A DNA stretch of 46,277 nucleotides from Clavaria fumosa (lineage: Eukaryota; Basidiomycota; Agaricomycetes; Agaricales; Clavariaceae), in assembly GCA_951802425.1 (NCBI GenBank), contig CATOQE010000003.1, positions 1 to 46,277 of the forward strand. Reading direction: 5' to 3'. The translations under genes and the position numbers were made by a program. Under the pieces are notes generated by a model. The model saw nothing but the letters and a program-made list of their open reading frames with translations. It was not told where the DNA came from and did no database searches. Shown in pieces: positions 1 to 9,775 of the stretch (the first letter of the stretch is position 1; each line of letters begins with the position of its first letter).

Positions 1-350
1 GCACCAGGATCTGTGAGTGATTGCATGAATCATGTGGTCTTGGACCCAGGGGAGGGCCTCCTCCCCTTGTGACAATAACGGCTGGGACAACCCAGCCATT
101 CTGATGATGCTTGTCAGCAACGAGTTTCCTGGTGCAAGGCCAGGGACAGTGGCAGCAGGGATAGCATGAGGAGATGGGGTCTCCCCATCAGATCATCCAT
201 GGTTATGGTTGATGGAGAAATAAGAAAAAGAGGGTGGATCCTCTTAAGGTTTCGTACCTGAGCCACCATGTGACTCAACTGTGGCTAATGACCCTGCGGT
301 CTGGCTCAATCTGTTTACTACTCTGCATGGGTGCTCTGTCTTCACTCTGC
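1..350. other. 3' flank of degenerate Gypsy element GYP-1, non-coding
   Basis: No open frame of note. On the minus strand this follows the GYP-1 chromodomain and should hold the end of pol, the polypurine tract and the 3' LTR. A purine run on the minus strand (about 50-75, AAGGGGAGGAGG) could be the polypurine tract, but the 18-bp palindromic stretch at 50-67 and the window edge prevent a firm LTR call. Confidence 0.35.
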
Positions 351-641
351 TCAAGGGTGCCTAGGCAGTGCCCTCCACGATTCCACCCCTTGCAATTCAA
401 GGTAGTGGTCTAGAGCTGCTAGCTCTTTGACTCCCATATATGGCTCCCAAGTTGTATCCCCAAGATTCCATTGGACCTCACATTCTAGGTGGCGTCCTTC
501 CCACCTATGGCCAATAATGGCATTGACCAGCCATTCCTCCTTTGGATCCATTCCAAAGTCATAAAAGACTTTCACTTCATGGTGCAGAAACAACATGTTG
601 TTGTTTGGCTCATGTTGCTGTAGCCAGCTGACATGGAACAT
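351..641 (-). pseudogene. Ty3/Gypsy (chromovirus) integrase C-terminus with chromodomain, fragment
   Basis: The translation starts in the conserved FHVSWL block that follows the integrase C-terminal barrel. It continues into a chromodomain from about residue 34 (EEWLVNAIIGHR, then the aromatic core YxxW-like CEVQWNLGDTTWEP). In chromoviruses this domain sits at the end of pol and directs integration toward heterochromatin. It is the 3'-most piece of GYP-1. The frame differs from the upstream integrase piece at 706-1044. The linker expected between them (about 25 residues) is mostly missing, so an out-of-frame deletion separates them. No stop interrupts the 96 codons. Assignment to Gypsy pol is firm; function is lost with the rest of the element. 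Confidence 0.85.
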
Positions 642-705
642 CGGGTGGATTCTCCTTGACTTTAGTGAGTCAGGGAGCTCCAGCTCATATGTGGATGATT
701 CCAGT

Positions 706-1044
706 CTACATGACCATATGGGGTAAGGCCCAATAAACTAATTCTCCCTCTCTAAATGGGTGCTCTTCCTGTCTATGCTGATTAGCATAAAACATCTGGT
801 GGATGCAACTTTCTATGATCACGTCATGTGCCATTGAAAGGTTGAGTGCAGCCTTCTCTGCAAACATCCTTACTCCTCTGGGCTGTGCCCAGAGGTTGTC
901 TGGCAACTCTGCCATCATCTGGGGCATATACCCATAGGTTAATTCAAATAGGGTGAACCCCATAGACATGCTTATCAGTGTGTTAATGGCGAACTTGACC
1001 ATTGGGATTCGCTCTGCCCAATCTGTCTGGTCTGGCTGGACCAC
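706..1044 (-). pseudogene. Gypsy integrase, C-terminal half of catalytic core and linker, fragment
   Basis: Residues such as QTDWAERIPMVKFAIN and GFTLFELTYGYMPQMM are typical of the end of the Gypsy integrase core, where an Asn-rich helix is followed by the P-F-E-L-x-Y-G-x-x-P block. It then runs into the FREGELVYWAL block of the C-terminal domain. It is in frame with the fragment 1048-1506 and is separated from it only by a TGA at 1048-1050, best explained as CGA to TGA. A short in-frame deletion also lies at that junction. The C-terminal end runs into a stop where the linker is deleted. Part of GYP-1, minus strand. Confidence 0.82.
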
Positions 1045-1047
1045 AGA

Positions 1048-1506
1048 TCAGATTGACTGCTCCATCACTCCATCTGTCTGCAGATGGAAAGCTGTGGACA
1101 TCCACAGCTTAACACTGAGTAATTGGTGAGTTTCCTGCCAAAAGGCAGATGTGAATCTAGGATCATTGTTGGACACAATCAATCCTGGCAACCCATGTAG
1201 TCTCACTACATGTGTTAGAAAGAGCCAGGCTAGCTCTGCTGCCATTACCTGTACTGCTGCATCTACCAGGCATAATATTGGTGTTTTACATGCCAATGCC
1301 TTGATCATCTCCATGCATCTATCATGGAGCGGCCTCCAGTGAAACATTTGCATTTCACTATACAGACTGGCTAATGGGCCAGTATATGCAGACAGATTGG
1401 GCAGGAACTGTCCAATGTACTGTACTAACCCAAGGAACCTCTGTACCTTGTTAACGCTTGTTGGTGTTTTCCATTTTATCCACTGTAATGTGGATTTGCC
1501 AGGCAT
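1048..1506 (-). pseudogene. Gypsy RT thumb fused to integrase core by internal deletion
   Basis: Residues 1-85 match the RT thumb/connection of Gypsy pol (VQRFLGLVQYIGQFLPNLS, then LACKTPIL). From about residue 95 the sequence is integrase core (LAWLFLTHVVRLHGLPGLIVS, then TAFHLQTDG). Normally RNase H, the HHCC zinc domain and the first catalytic Asp lie between these, roughly 350 residues. They are absent, and the reading frame is preserved across the join. The second catalytic Asp (usually in VSDRD) reads VSNND. The integrase is therefore dead twice over. The frame is offset from the upstream RT piece by an indel near 1451-1506. Confidence 0.82.
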
Positions 1507-2263
1507 CTATTATGTGCCCGAAGCAATCTATGCTCTTTGCATATAACGAGCACTTTTTCTTGCTCAAGAAAAGGCTGGTGCCTTTGAGGGTCTCAAAGAC
1601 CATCCCTAAGTGATGCTCATGGTCCTCCAAGGTCTTGGAGAGGGTGAATACATTGTCTAAGTACACATGCACATACTTTGCCAGCTGATGACAAAATATG
1701 TGCATCATCAGGCACTGAAAGGTAGCAGGGGCATTACATTCCCCTATCTGCATCACCTGTGAGAACATGGTGCCCAAGACGGTCACAAATGCCATCTTCC
1801 ACACCTCCTCAGGCTCTACGCATACTTGTTCATTCCCATCTGATAGGTCAATCTTGGACCTATATGCAGCTCTAGCCATGTCCTCTCTGATCTGATCTTG
1901 ATCAGGCAATGGGGTAATATCCTGTACAGTGTTTGCATTCTGTTTCTGGCAGTCTACAACTGTCTGTAGCAGCGGGTTCCAGCTGCTTTTCAGTATACAC
2001 AGCATAGGAGCTGCCTGTGATGCTGCTCCTGCTTCCCACCAACTGTTAGTAATGTAACGGTTCACTTTCTCAAGGAATTGTTCCTTGAATGCCTCGGCAC
2101 ACCAAGGCAAGTAATAGTTATAGACTTTCTTTTTGTCTATCAAGGGTATATGGTGGTTTACTGCCCAAAATGGAGGCAGTCTGGGGGGGACTCCCCCAAA
2201 GAGTTCAGCATACTGGTTAAACCAGTACTCATGCCTGCCCTCGAGGTAGGCATCATCTTTCAA
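1451..2263 (-). pseudogene. Gypsy reverse transcriptase, degenerate (GYP-1)
   Basis: Recognised by the RT block series: TVVDCQKQNANTVQDITPLP (fingers), SKIDLSDGNEQV (catalytic Asp region), GECNAPATFQCLM, and the active-site loop YVHVYLDNVFTLS, where the usual Y-x-D-D is Y-L-D-N. The second loop Asp is lost, so the enzyme would be inactive. The N-terminal approx. 100 residues (YWFNQYAELFGGVPPRLPP onward) are the protease-RT linker. The frame ends by running into the region where the next fragment (1048-1506) continues in another frame. A closely related plus-strand copy lies at 24028-24330. Known role of the intact protein: RNA- and DNA-dependent DNA synthesis in the virus-like particle. Confidence 0.88.
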
Positions 2264-2276
2264 TTTTACAGAGGCA

Positions 2277-2480
2277 TTAGCCTCTCCCCCTTCCAGGGCT
2301 CACCCTTGTCACAGGGGCCCAAGTGTAGTCAGCTCTTTGGAGCTTCCTTCCTTGGCACACTCTTTCCCAATACATGGAGGTGTAACACTTCTGTTTCCTC
2401 ACTCGGGCGACATAGCCTGAAGGGTTTTTCCTTTTCCTTTGCAGATATGGATTGCCCACAACCAGCATAGTCATCTTCCA
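2277..2480 (-). pseudogene. upstream pol remnant of GYP-1
   Basis: An open stretch on the minus strand just 5' of the RT fragment, in a different frame, containing a basic Cys/Trp-bearing segment (CYTSMYWERVCQGRK). It is collinear with the protease-RT linker of GYP-1, but no protease D-S/T-G motif can be seen. Beyond about 2480 the sequence becomes the G-rich REP-F repeat, so the rest of gag-pol has been removed. Confidence 0.4.
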
Positions 2481-2823
2481 CAACTTCCTAGGCAGTGCAA
2501 GCAGGGTGAGCAGGTGAGTGGGGCAATCATGGTTAGCAGTCAGCAGTGCAAGTGGGATGGGCAGGGTGGATGTCACAAGTGGGTTGAGCAGGGTAGGCAG
2601 TGCAAGTGAGGCAAGTGGGGTGGATGATGGAAATGGTGAGAGTGACATGGATGGCACAAGCATGATTACTAGTGCAGTACAAGCAAGGTGAACATGATAG
2701 ACAGGTACTTACATTGAGGGGTAGGGTGACTTGCTGCCTGTGGACAATGGAGGTCTGAGATGAGTGGGGACAAGCAAGCACAGAGACTGGGAATTTTGTT
2801 TCCACATTTCATCAGTATTTCTT
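2480..2823. repeat. REP-F copy 1, G-rich 5' part
   Basis: Irregular short-period repeat built from GCAAGTG, GGTGAGCAGG and GGTGAGTGG blocks. The same blocks occur at 24990-25240 (REP-F copy 3), at 3430-3610, and at 18140-18350. It is followed, as in the other copies, by a conserved segment starting near 2690 (ACAAGCAAGGTGA). Open frames here are low-complexity by-products. Confidence 0.6.
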
Positions 2824-3317
2824 GTCCACATGGATGACATTGTTATGCCTTCCTGTCTCTACTACCAACTAAGGGCCTTCTTCTTCCATTCCATCTAGCA
2901 TCCATTCAAGCCCTCCTCCATCTGAGGTGCTCCCTGTTGTCCCTAAAGCACCATCAGATAGTCACCCATGTACCAGCATACCATTGCCCTTGTATGATTG
3001 TCTGCTCTCCTGTCTCTTCCCCAGTCTCTTCATTCAGCAATTGTGTCTCCCCCATTCTCCCCCATGTGTTGATAGCTGTGGGCCACACACATGCTTTCAA
3101 GCTTTGACACAAACTCAACTCATCACTTAACTGACTTTGTGAGATGGGGCATCCAGGACACCCACTTTGACATTCACATCTAGTCAACTTTGTGTGTCAT
3201 TTGGGCATGACAGTCCTGGACACCCACCTTGAGGCACACATCCAGTCAACTTACTTTGTACATTATGAGAGATGTGGGTGTCCTGGTCCTCCTGGCATGG
3301 CTTACCTGTATCTGTAT
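2824..3317. repeat. inverted repeat IR1, left arm (494 bp)
   Basis: Reverse complement of 3931-4424 over 494 bp with no indel. Translations of the two arms are identical wherever compared. The sequence belongs to REP-F: it is collinear with 17590-18080 and 25345-25835, though clearly diverged from both. The arms being far more alike than the family members points to a recent inverted duplication or gene conversion between arms. Confidence 0.9.
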
Positions 3318-3930
3318 GATGTCCCAGCCTGCGTCACATTGGATCTTGGTAGGTATGTAGGACCTAGGTTTGGCATGCTAAGAGTGAGTAGCACAGGTGG
3401 TGTAAGTAGGATGGAGGGTGGACAGTGTGAGTGGAGTGAGTGGGTGGCACAGGCAAGGTGAGTAAGGCAAGTGGCACAAGTGAGGAGGTGCAAGTGAAGC
3501 AAGCCATGTGGTGTAGCACCAATGAGGTGAGTGGGTAGGCAGTGCAAGCAGGGTGGATGGCACAATTGGGCTGAGCAGCATGGGTGGCACCATTGGGACA
3601 AGTTTGGTGGACAGTGCATATTATCAGTCAATGATAAGTTAATATTTCCTTGTATTATTCATGACATGTCTGCTTGAGTAATGTATGTGTTTACTGTGCT
3701 CATGCTTGTCATACCTGGCACTGCTCATGTTCATCAGTCATTGCTTATGTGTGCCATACAGTGCCTAGGCTATGTCCATGCTGCTCATAGCAACCCACCT
3801 CCAGACCCTGTTCTTTTTTCCCTTCCCCAGGTAGTCCAGCACAATGCAGTTCTGCCTCCACCCCTTCCTTGCCATGTGCTATCCACTCTATGCTGCTTGT
3901 CTTGTTCTTCTGTCTAGGAGTCTTGTGATT
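3318..3930. repeat. IR1 spacer (613 bp)
   Basis: The first two-thirds (to about 3760) continue REP-F and match 18085-18464. The rest (3760-3930) has no second copy here. It carries a G-rich segment with GGTGAGTGGG and GCAAGTGAGG blocks. No gene is visible. Confidence 0.6.
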
Positions 3931-4424
3931 ATACAGATACAGGTAAGCCATGCCAGGAGGACCAGGACACCCACATCTCTCATAATGTACAAAGTAAGTT
4001 GACTGGATGTGTGCCTCAAGGTGGGTGTCCAGGACTGTCATGCCCAAATGACACACAAAGTTGACTAGATGTGAATGTCAAAGTGGGTGTCCTGGATGCC
4101 CCATCTCACAAAGTCAGTTAAGTGATGAGTTGAGTTTGTGTCAAAGCTTGAAAGCATGTGTGTGGCCCACAGCTATCAACACATGGGGGAGAATGGGGGA
4201 GACACAATTGCTGAATGAAGAGACTGGGGAAGAGACAGGAGAGCAGACAATCATACAAGGGCAATGGTATGCTGGTACATGGGTGACTATCTGATGGTGC
4301 TTTAGGGACAACAGGGAGCACCTCAGATGGAGGAGGGCTTGAATGGATGCTAGATGGAATGGAAGAAGAAGGCCCTTAGTTGGTAGTAGAGACAGGAAGG
4401 CATAACAATGTCATCCATGTGGAC
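3931..4424. repeat. inverted repeat IR1, right arm (494 bp)
   Basis: Mirror copy of 2824-3317. Its outer end at 4424 is exactly the left end of repeat R1, while the outer end of the left arm is flanked by continuing REP-F sequence. A transcript across 2824-4424 would fold into a 494-bp hairpin. Confidence 0.9.
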
Positions 4425-4800
4425 TAACAGCATAGTCCTTGTGCAGATGGAGTATCTGCGCTTTCTTTCACTGCAAGCTAACCACTCAAGCTAGTCTTTT
4501 GAAATTTTGTGTGCCTATATCTACCCCTCTAATCCTCAATTTCCATGGTTTACATTTTCCCAAAACTCATTTCCCAATGCATGCCAAAGCTGCTGACCAA
4601 CCCTGTCAAAATTCTCCCGTTTATCAAAACCAACCATAGGATTCCAAAACAAATGCAATGCTATACTGGGCAATCCCATACCTATCATATTCCATCCCTC
4701 TCTCTCCCCTCCCATCACCCACAAAGCAACAATTCCACCATACAGTCAGAATCCAGTTCTCACAGTCCTCACACAAGTTTGTACTTGTGGTGGCACCCTA
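4424..4800. repeat. repeat R1, copy 1 (truncated)
   Basis: Starts with CTAACAGCATAGTCCTTGTG and matches the first approx. 380 bp of the 651-bp R1 unit found at 19900, 33854, 39612, 41120 and 41771. It stops near the GTGGTGGCACC block. The short open frames across it (about 66 codons, CRWSICAFFHCKLTT) recur in every copy and are not convincing genes. Confidence 0.8.
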
Positions 4801-5190
4801 ATAAGGACCCCACATGAGATATTCCCAATCAAAAAAGTCCCCACTTTTAGTTCTCATTATGTCTTTAGTGATGTTTACTCTCATTTGGTGCTTTCCCTCA
4901 AAACTTTTTTCTCACCCCAAAAATTCATTTAGGGTTCCTGGGGTCTTCCAGCAGAATTTGAAATATGGTAGTTGTGAAGTAGTTATTAGTGCTGTTTAGA
5001 AGAATATATGCAGCTGACTGAATGCTGCATGTATGAATGTTGATATTGTCACATCATGAGGTGGGTCACATGGTGATGCTTGTGACCATGGGGTAATGTG
5101 AATAAGACTAATGTATCCATGTGGCATGTCATGTGCCAGATGAAGGGATTGTGCCATGGCATATCATACATAGTATTGGAGGCTGCTGGT
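4801..5190. repeat. repeat R4, copy 1
   Basis: 4801-4926 is found only here. From 4927 (TTAGGGTTCCTGGGGTCTTC) the sequence matches 20322-20604. Its later part (CATCATGAGGTGGGTCACATGG) resembles a diverged segment of LTR-B, so R4 may be an old related LTR. R1 followed by R4 at both loci shows the pair was copied or inherited as a block. No coding sequence. Confidence 0.6.
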
Positions 5191-5448
5191 GTGCCATCAT
5201 TGTTGATAGCTGCTGGTGCATCATCATCATCAGCTGCTGCTGCTGTCATCAGTCATTGTTGTTGGCTGCTGGTGCATTGTTGTTGTTGTTGTTGTTGTTG
5301 TTGGCTGCTGATGTGCTGTCATTGTTGTTAGCTGTTGGTGTGTCAGCATTGGTCATCATCATTGGCTGCTGGTGTATTGTTGTCATCATTAGCTCCTGGT
5401 GTGTCATCATCATCATCAGCCACTGCTGCCATCATTGGTCATCATTGG
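5190..5448. repeat. GCTGCTGGTG / TCATCATCA array, left part
   Basis: Irregular repeat of GGCTGCTGGTGYRT and TCATCATCA/TTGTTGTTG blocks with a strong 3-bp periodicity, including nine consecutive GTT-type triplets near 5277-5302. The array resumes at 6699 after the solo LTR. The plus-strand open frames (runs of Cys, Val, Ile, His) are an effect of the triplet periodicity. Confidence 0.7.
5444..5448. repeat. target site duplication ATTGG, left
   Basis: ATTGG directly before the LTR and again at 6699-6703 directly after it. Removing the LTR and one copy restores a uniform array (TCATCATTGGCTGCTGG), as seen at 5352-5370. Confidence 0.9.
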
Positions 5449-6698
5449 TGTTAGGGCCTGTCCTGTCTCATAAATAACACTGAAGTTGATTTTGATGGTG
5501 ACCAGTCCTGTAAACTCACTAAGACCAATCAACTGTTGAGTATGATCAAGAATACTCAGTCCCAGAAGGTTGCAAAAACATTTGACAGGGTATAGGAAGG
5601 GAAAAAGACAAGTTGAGAAGTGAGAGATGTTGCTGAGAAGGTTGCAAGTAGTCATTACAATGACAAGGAGTATGTCAGTGAAGGCAATGACTTTGCCAAC
5701 TCAGAGGAGAACCTGCAAGGTTCCAGAAAGCCAGTAGCAAGATGATAGAAAGAGAGTACTTAAGTGCATGAGTTTGTACAAGCATGGAAGATGAGTTAGC
5801 AGAAAGCAGAGTGTGTCTTGGCATTCTTGAGGTCACAAGTGTGACAAGACCTATCAATTATGGTGGTTCAAAGCTCAAAGGGCATACTAGCCTCAAGCTT
5901 AAACCAAAGTGCATCAATATCAAGTCTACAGTACTGTAGGTACATGCAAGACTTATATATGTGCATTGTACATGTGTAGCTTCTTTGGGAAAGTACAAAG
6001 GTCTCCCAGTGACAGAACTATAGTAGTATGGGGTATGTTTAGTTGTAAAGTGACTAGGCACATGTTCTACCAAGGTCATGAGGGGTTAGGGAAGCATAGA
6101 TAAGGTTGTGAAGATGACCAGTCAAGGGTTGTGACCTAGTAAATAATCATATACATAGCTATTACTACAGGGGGATCCTCAGATCATAGATAATGTAGCT
6201 ATACACTACTGCAGGCAAAGAGGGGAGCATATTTGAAGTACACACACAGCTGACCATTGATTTGGGTGTTAAGGTTATGGCATCATGAGGTGGGTCATGT
6301 GGGTGACACTAGTAATGCAGGTGACCTTGGGCAGGAGGTCACATGAGTAATGCCAGTAACACAAGTAATGCTGGTAGTGCTGGTGGTGCCAGTAACACAA
6401 GTAATGCTGGTAGTGCTGGTGGTGCCATGCTGGATGAAGAGATTGCACAACAGCATGTTGCACATTGATATTGGGGGTTTGGGTGGTGGATGCATGGAGG
6501 GTGAGGTGGAAGGAGGCTGCACAAGTATAGAGTCATGGTCATGAGTATTGTGGAATGATGTGGGCAGTTGGGGAAGGTTCCAGGGGGTGGCAGTGTCTGG
6601 AAGTGGGTAGAGTAGTCTGCAAGGTTGTGAGGGTGTCTGGAGGCTTGTAGGTGCTGATAGAGTTGAATTGGGTAGGGAAAAATGGGTGGATCCTGACA
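5449..6698 (-). mobile_element. solo LTR, family LTR-B, 1250 bp
   Basis: Plus-strand termini TGTTAGGG and CCTGACA, so on its own strand the LTR begins TGTCAGG and ends CCCTAACA. It is flanked by 5-bp target duplications and has no internal region. Orientation follows the complete copy at 11992-13481, which is followed by a primer-binding site. Diagnostic internal matches are AATATCAAGTCT (5916-5927, the transcript-start motif) and a TATA-like ACTTATATATG (about 5950). CpG is almost absent. Solo LTRs arise by recombination between the two LTRs of a full element. Confidence 0.92.
6353..6424. repeat. 36-bp tandem duplication inside solo LTR-B
   Basis: Two identical 36-bp units (CCAGTAACACAAGTAATGCT... 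ending GGTGGTG). The complete LTR-B at 11992 has only related short CACCAGTGTTACC blocks at this place, so the duplication is private to this copy. Confidence 0.8.
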
Positions 6699-6938
6699 AT
6701 TGGCTGCTGGTGCATTGTCATCATTGGCCACTGCTGCCATTGTCATGGGCTGCTGGTGCATCATCATCATTGTTATCCACTGGTGTATTGTCATTGTTGT
6801 TAGCCACTGGTGTGTCATCATCATTGTCAGCCACTGCTGCTGTCATTGGTTGTCATTGGCTGCTGGTGCATTGTCATCATTAGCCACTGCTGCCATCATT
6901 GGTTGTCATTGTTGTAGGCTGCTGGTGCATCATCATTG
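6699..6938. repeat. GCTGCTGGTG / TCATCATCA array, right part
   Basis: Continuation of the array at 5190-5448 after the inserted LTR, beginning with the second ATTGG. It contains at least five GGCTGCTGGTG blocks at irregular 30-60 bp spacing. It ends where the LTR-D-like fragment begins (TGTCAAGAGTAGG, 6940). Confidence 0.75.
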
Positions 6939-6939
6939 T

Positions 6940-7065
6940 TGTCAAGAGTAGGTCAATTCCACCTAAATACAAGTATAAACAGTGATAGGGAGGAGCAGAG
7001 CAGTAATTCCAGTGGTGGGCAGGAATTCTGCATGCTGATCACATTGACAAGAAAGGGTGCATACA
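6940..7065 (-). mobile_element. LTR-D 3'-end fragment
   Basis: Reverse complement of about 36598-36723, including the terminal TCTTGACA. Identity is strong for the first 30 bp and then patchy with small indels. Beyond about 7065 similarity to LTR-D ends. Flank inspection shows no duplication, so this is a truncated end. Confidence 0.65.
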
Positions 7066-7342
7066 TGGCTGGGGAGAATGAGGAGTATGTCATGGGAAGA
7101 ATGACAAAGTCGATTATGTAACCAAGGCAAACTACAATGAAGGCAACACGACTAAGGACAACCGCAACACTAGAGACGAGAAAACCAAGGTACCAATGGC
7201 AATCAAGAGCGAGGAGATGCTCCTCGCTGTTGATGGCCATTGGGGATTGGTTTATGGGATCGAAGCACCTAAGTAATACAAGAACCAATCCGAAACCAGA
7301 AACTATGTATTACATCAAACGGAATCTTCGACGTTTGGGCCA
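7066..7342. other. CpG-normal sequence, no gene identified
   Basis: Unlike its neighbours, this stretch keeps CpG (CAACACGACT, CCGCAACACTAGAGACG). On the minus strand it follows the open frame at 7343-7800 and could be its 3' flank. Nothing else recognised. Confidence 0.3.
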
Positions 7343-7800
7343 CTAGACCCAGAGCCTATCCTCGTCCACCGATCGAGAAGGAGACTCCCCAACCTGGACA
7401 AACTCGCCCTCGATGTCTGGCAAAGCCACCGTAGCCATCGCAGGGGCTGATGGAGGAGACAAGGGCGGAGGAGTGGAGTTCCACCTGGAGAAGGAAGTGG
7501 GAGAGGCCCACCGAGTAGGGGGAGCGCTGTCCCATTCTACAAGAAAGAAATCAGCAAAGCGAATGAGAAATGGAAGAAAAGACGGTACTGTGGGGGTCCT
7601 CGAGTAGGTCACAGATAAGGTTGCCCGGGCGGACGACTCGAGGGCATCCCGATGCAAAATGGCCAGGATGGCCGCAAGCATAGCATCGTCGGGCAACGGT
7701 AAGAATGAGGAGGTCGTCGGCTCCCCTCTGAATCGCCCAATGGAAGGCCGCGCAAGAGAGTATGTGTTATGGATCTGGTACTGGGTGCAGTCAGAAATGA
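7343..7800 (-). CDS. unassigned open frame, possible exon or gene remnant
   Basis: The minus frame is open from about 7800 to a stop at 7343, roughly 150 codons. It has GC-rich, CpG-normal codon use quite unlike the repeats around it. The interior reads as plausible protein: LPDDAMLAAILAILHRDALE, a Pro/Ser-rich middle, and an acidic C-terminus (DIEGEFVQVGESPSRSVDED). No ATG lies at a sensible start: the first in-frame ATG is internal (AM of DDAML), and the upstream end runs into LTR-C (from 7765), so any N-terminus is lost. I recognise no domain. It could be a host exon, a captured gene piece or a gag fragment. Confidence 0.3.
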
Positions 7801-8710
7801 GTCACTGAGAGTCATAATGACTCAGACAGGTCCTCAATTCCTCATGCAGTTGGTCTACAGGACTAGTAGATCCTCCAGTTCCATACCTTCCTGCTAACAG
7901 TATTGGAACCAACACTGCTAGCAAGGCATTGCTTTGGGCAGATATTATTATTATTAGTAACCTAAGTCACAACATCCCATGGGCTTAGCCATTGATCCCC
8001 CATAGTCTGCCTCAACCTGGTATCACTCCACAGGCTGATACTATGGCTCAATGACTGACCACTCCATAGGTATTGTACACTTAAGCCAAATCAACATAGA
8101 TAGGTCAAAAATTGAATGGTGAATAACTAGCTAACCAGTGAAGGGAGAATTAAGCTAAAGAGTTCATGAGATTCTCCTGGCTTTGTAGACCATTCTAGCT
8201 CTATAAACCTTCTCTCAATTCTCAATACTTGGCTAGTTATTCACTACTTACTCTGATGAATACATTGATACATTGTACAGTAGAGTACCTTGTACCCTAT
8301 ACCGAAATATTCATATCTCGTTCAATACTTACCGCGCCGAGGGGAACCGGCACTGGGCGGCTCGTCCTAAGCCTGGGTACCTTTGGGTACCAAGATCATT
8401 TGACTAGGCTAAGTCCTTAGTCGGTAGATACTACATTTAGCTTAACTAGACCCTGTCCTTAGTTTAGCTAAAAATATGTCCTTAGCTCCATGGGGAGCTA
8501 GACTCAGACTTAGTCCTCTTAGAGGATAGTGTAATCGATGTATGGGTAGGTAATGATGCCTAGAACGCGAGGTTCTGTCAGCTATTTATACTCAAATTCG
8601 CATATCTACTACATTTGGAAAGATTCAACATAGCTCCTTAACTAGTAATCCTAACATACCGTTTAAGGACTCTAAATTAAGGAAAGTTCACTGGCTTTAC
8701 ATATTATGCA
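7765..8710 (+). mobile_element. LTR-C copy 1 (possibly extends to 9036)
   Basis: Begins TGTTATGGATCTGG and matches 35362-36015 almost throughout, except for 7998-8272 which copy 2 lacks. That gap is bounded by CATTG in both places, so it is either a deletion in copy 2 between short direct repeats or an insertion here. TATA-like CTATAAACC lies at 8201. If the element ends at the first plausible ...TAACA it reaches 9036, but I find no target duplication, so the right end is open. Confidence 0.55.
8119..8244. repeat. 13-bp perfect inverted repeat enclosing a TATA-like box
   Basis: GTGAATAACTAGC (8119-8131) and its exact reverse complement (8232-8244) enclose 100 bp that include CTATAAACC at 8201. 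No target duplication was found outside the arms, so it is not a clear MITE. Confidence 0.6.
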
Positions 8711-8759
8711 AAATCATAATTATATCTCATGTCTTCATTGAGATATTCCTTCTCGAAGG

Positions 8760-9775
8760 TTCTACATATAATCAAAATGACTCATGATGACTCATTTCTT
8801 GGGTTCCGGTCATCGGGGATTGTGGGGAAGGACCCCACGATCACCCCCGATCGCTTCTACGACGTTCCGCGACTTTCCGCGACTTTCTGCGACGTTCCTG
8901 GCCTTGATCGCGTCATTATCTCATCTATACTTCCTCTGTTTCCTCTTATCTCCCCCAGACTAGTCATAATTAAGCGTACTAACCCTATTTAGCATGTGTT
9001 TCAGCTGTATTCTATGCCAAATACATGCTAGTAACACCCCAGTACAAAGGGAGACAAGGGGAGGGCCGAGGGACTGCGCACAAAGTTGCGAGTGCACAGT
9101 CTGCTTGTGAGGATGACTAGTCCATATCTGGAAGAGCGGCAGCATCGGCCATCACTGCTGATCGCTGCCCTCACCACCGTGAGAACTGGGCCGAACTGTT
9201 GGTCCTCGATCACTCGATCGAGGTCCGATCATGATTGGGACTGCCCCACAATGCCAGAGTGGTGCCAAACTCGCACCAGCGAGTTCGCGACCCTGTAGCT
9301 CAGCCGCAAGTGCTCCACGTCTCTCGTAAACTCGCGGGTATGACCTCACAGACCTTTCCGACATTTTTGTCTGTTCAGACCTTCCATTTAAAACCTTCCT
9401 TTAGCGCTATTCTAGTAATACTAGAGTATGGCCTAAACAGCAGTAGAACCAGCCTGAGCGAGTGAATAACAGTTACTTCCTTTTGCTCTTATGCATATAG
9501 GGGTAAACGAGCAGTGGGAATTCAATGGTAAAAACCGTTTGTTTGTGCAGTTCTTTGTTCCTGCTGTAGAACCATTTCTTTCCGTCCTAGTACCACTTTC
9601 TATAGCTTATGTCATATTGGGAGTAAGTTTACATGGGTGAGTAGTACAGTATGGGTAAAGGACCTAGAAAGAGCATAGGAATGTATTGAAGAGACGCATA
9701 ATTGCCTGGATCATCTGTTCAAGGGGCTAAGTACTATAGGTACTCAAGTACCCTAACAGTACGAGGGGGGCGACT
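8760..9775. other. non-coding, mostly CpG-normal spacer
   Basis: Contains a CpG-rich patch with a short repeat (CGACGTTCCGCGACTTTCCG, 8860-8900) and palindromic CGATC-rich stretches near 9210-9230. No frame looks coding, and no RNA gene could be supported. Part may be the 3' portion of LTR-C. 9460-9775 holds nothing recognisable. Confidence 0.3.

Noticed and set aside
4439..4639. 66-codon ORF repeated in every R1 copy (CRWSICAFFHCKLTT...)
   Set aside because: Short, starts at the repeat edge, no motif, and its conservation only reflects the similarity of the repeat copies.
5098..5477. Plus frames rich in Cys, Ile and Val
   Set aside because: Products of triplet periodicity in the GCTGCTGGTG/TCATCA array, interrupted by a transposon insertion.
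9285..9320. tRNA-like A box (TGTAGCTCAGCCG)
   Set aside because: No B box (GGTTCRANNCC) follows and no cloverleaf can be drawn.
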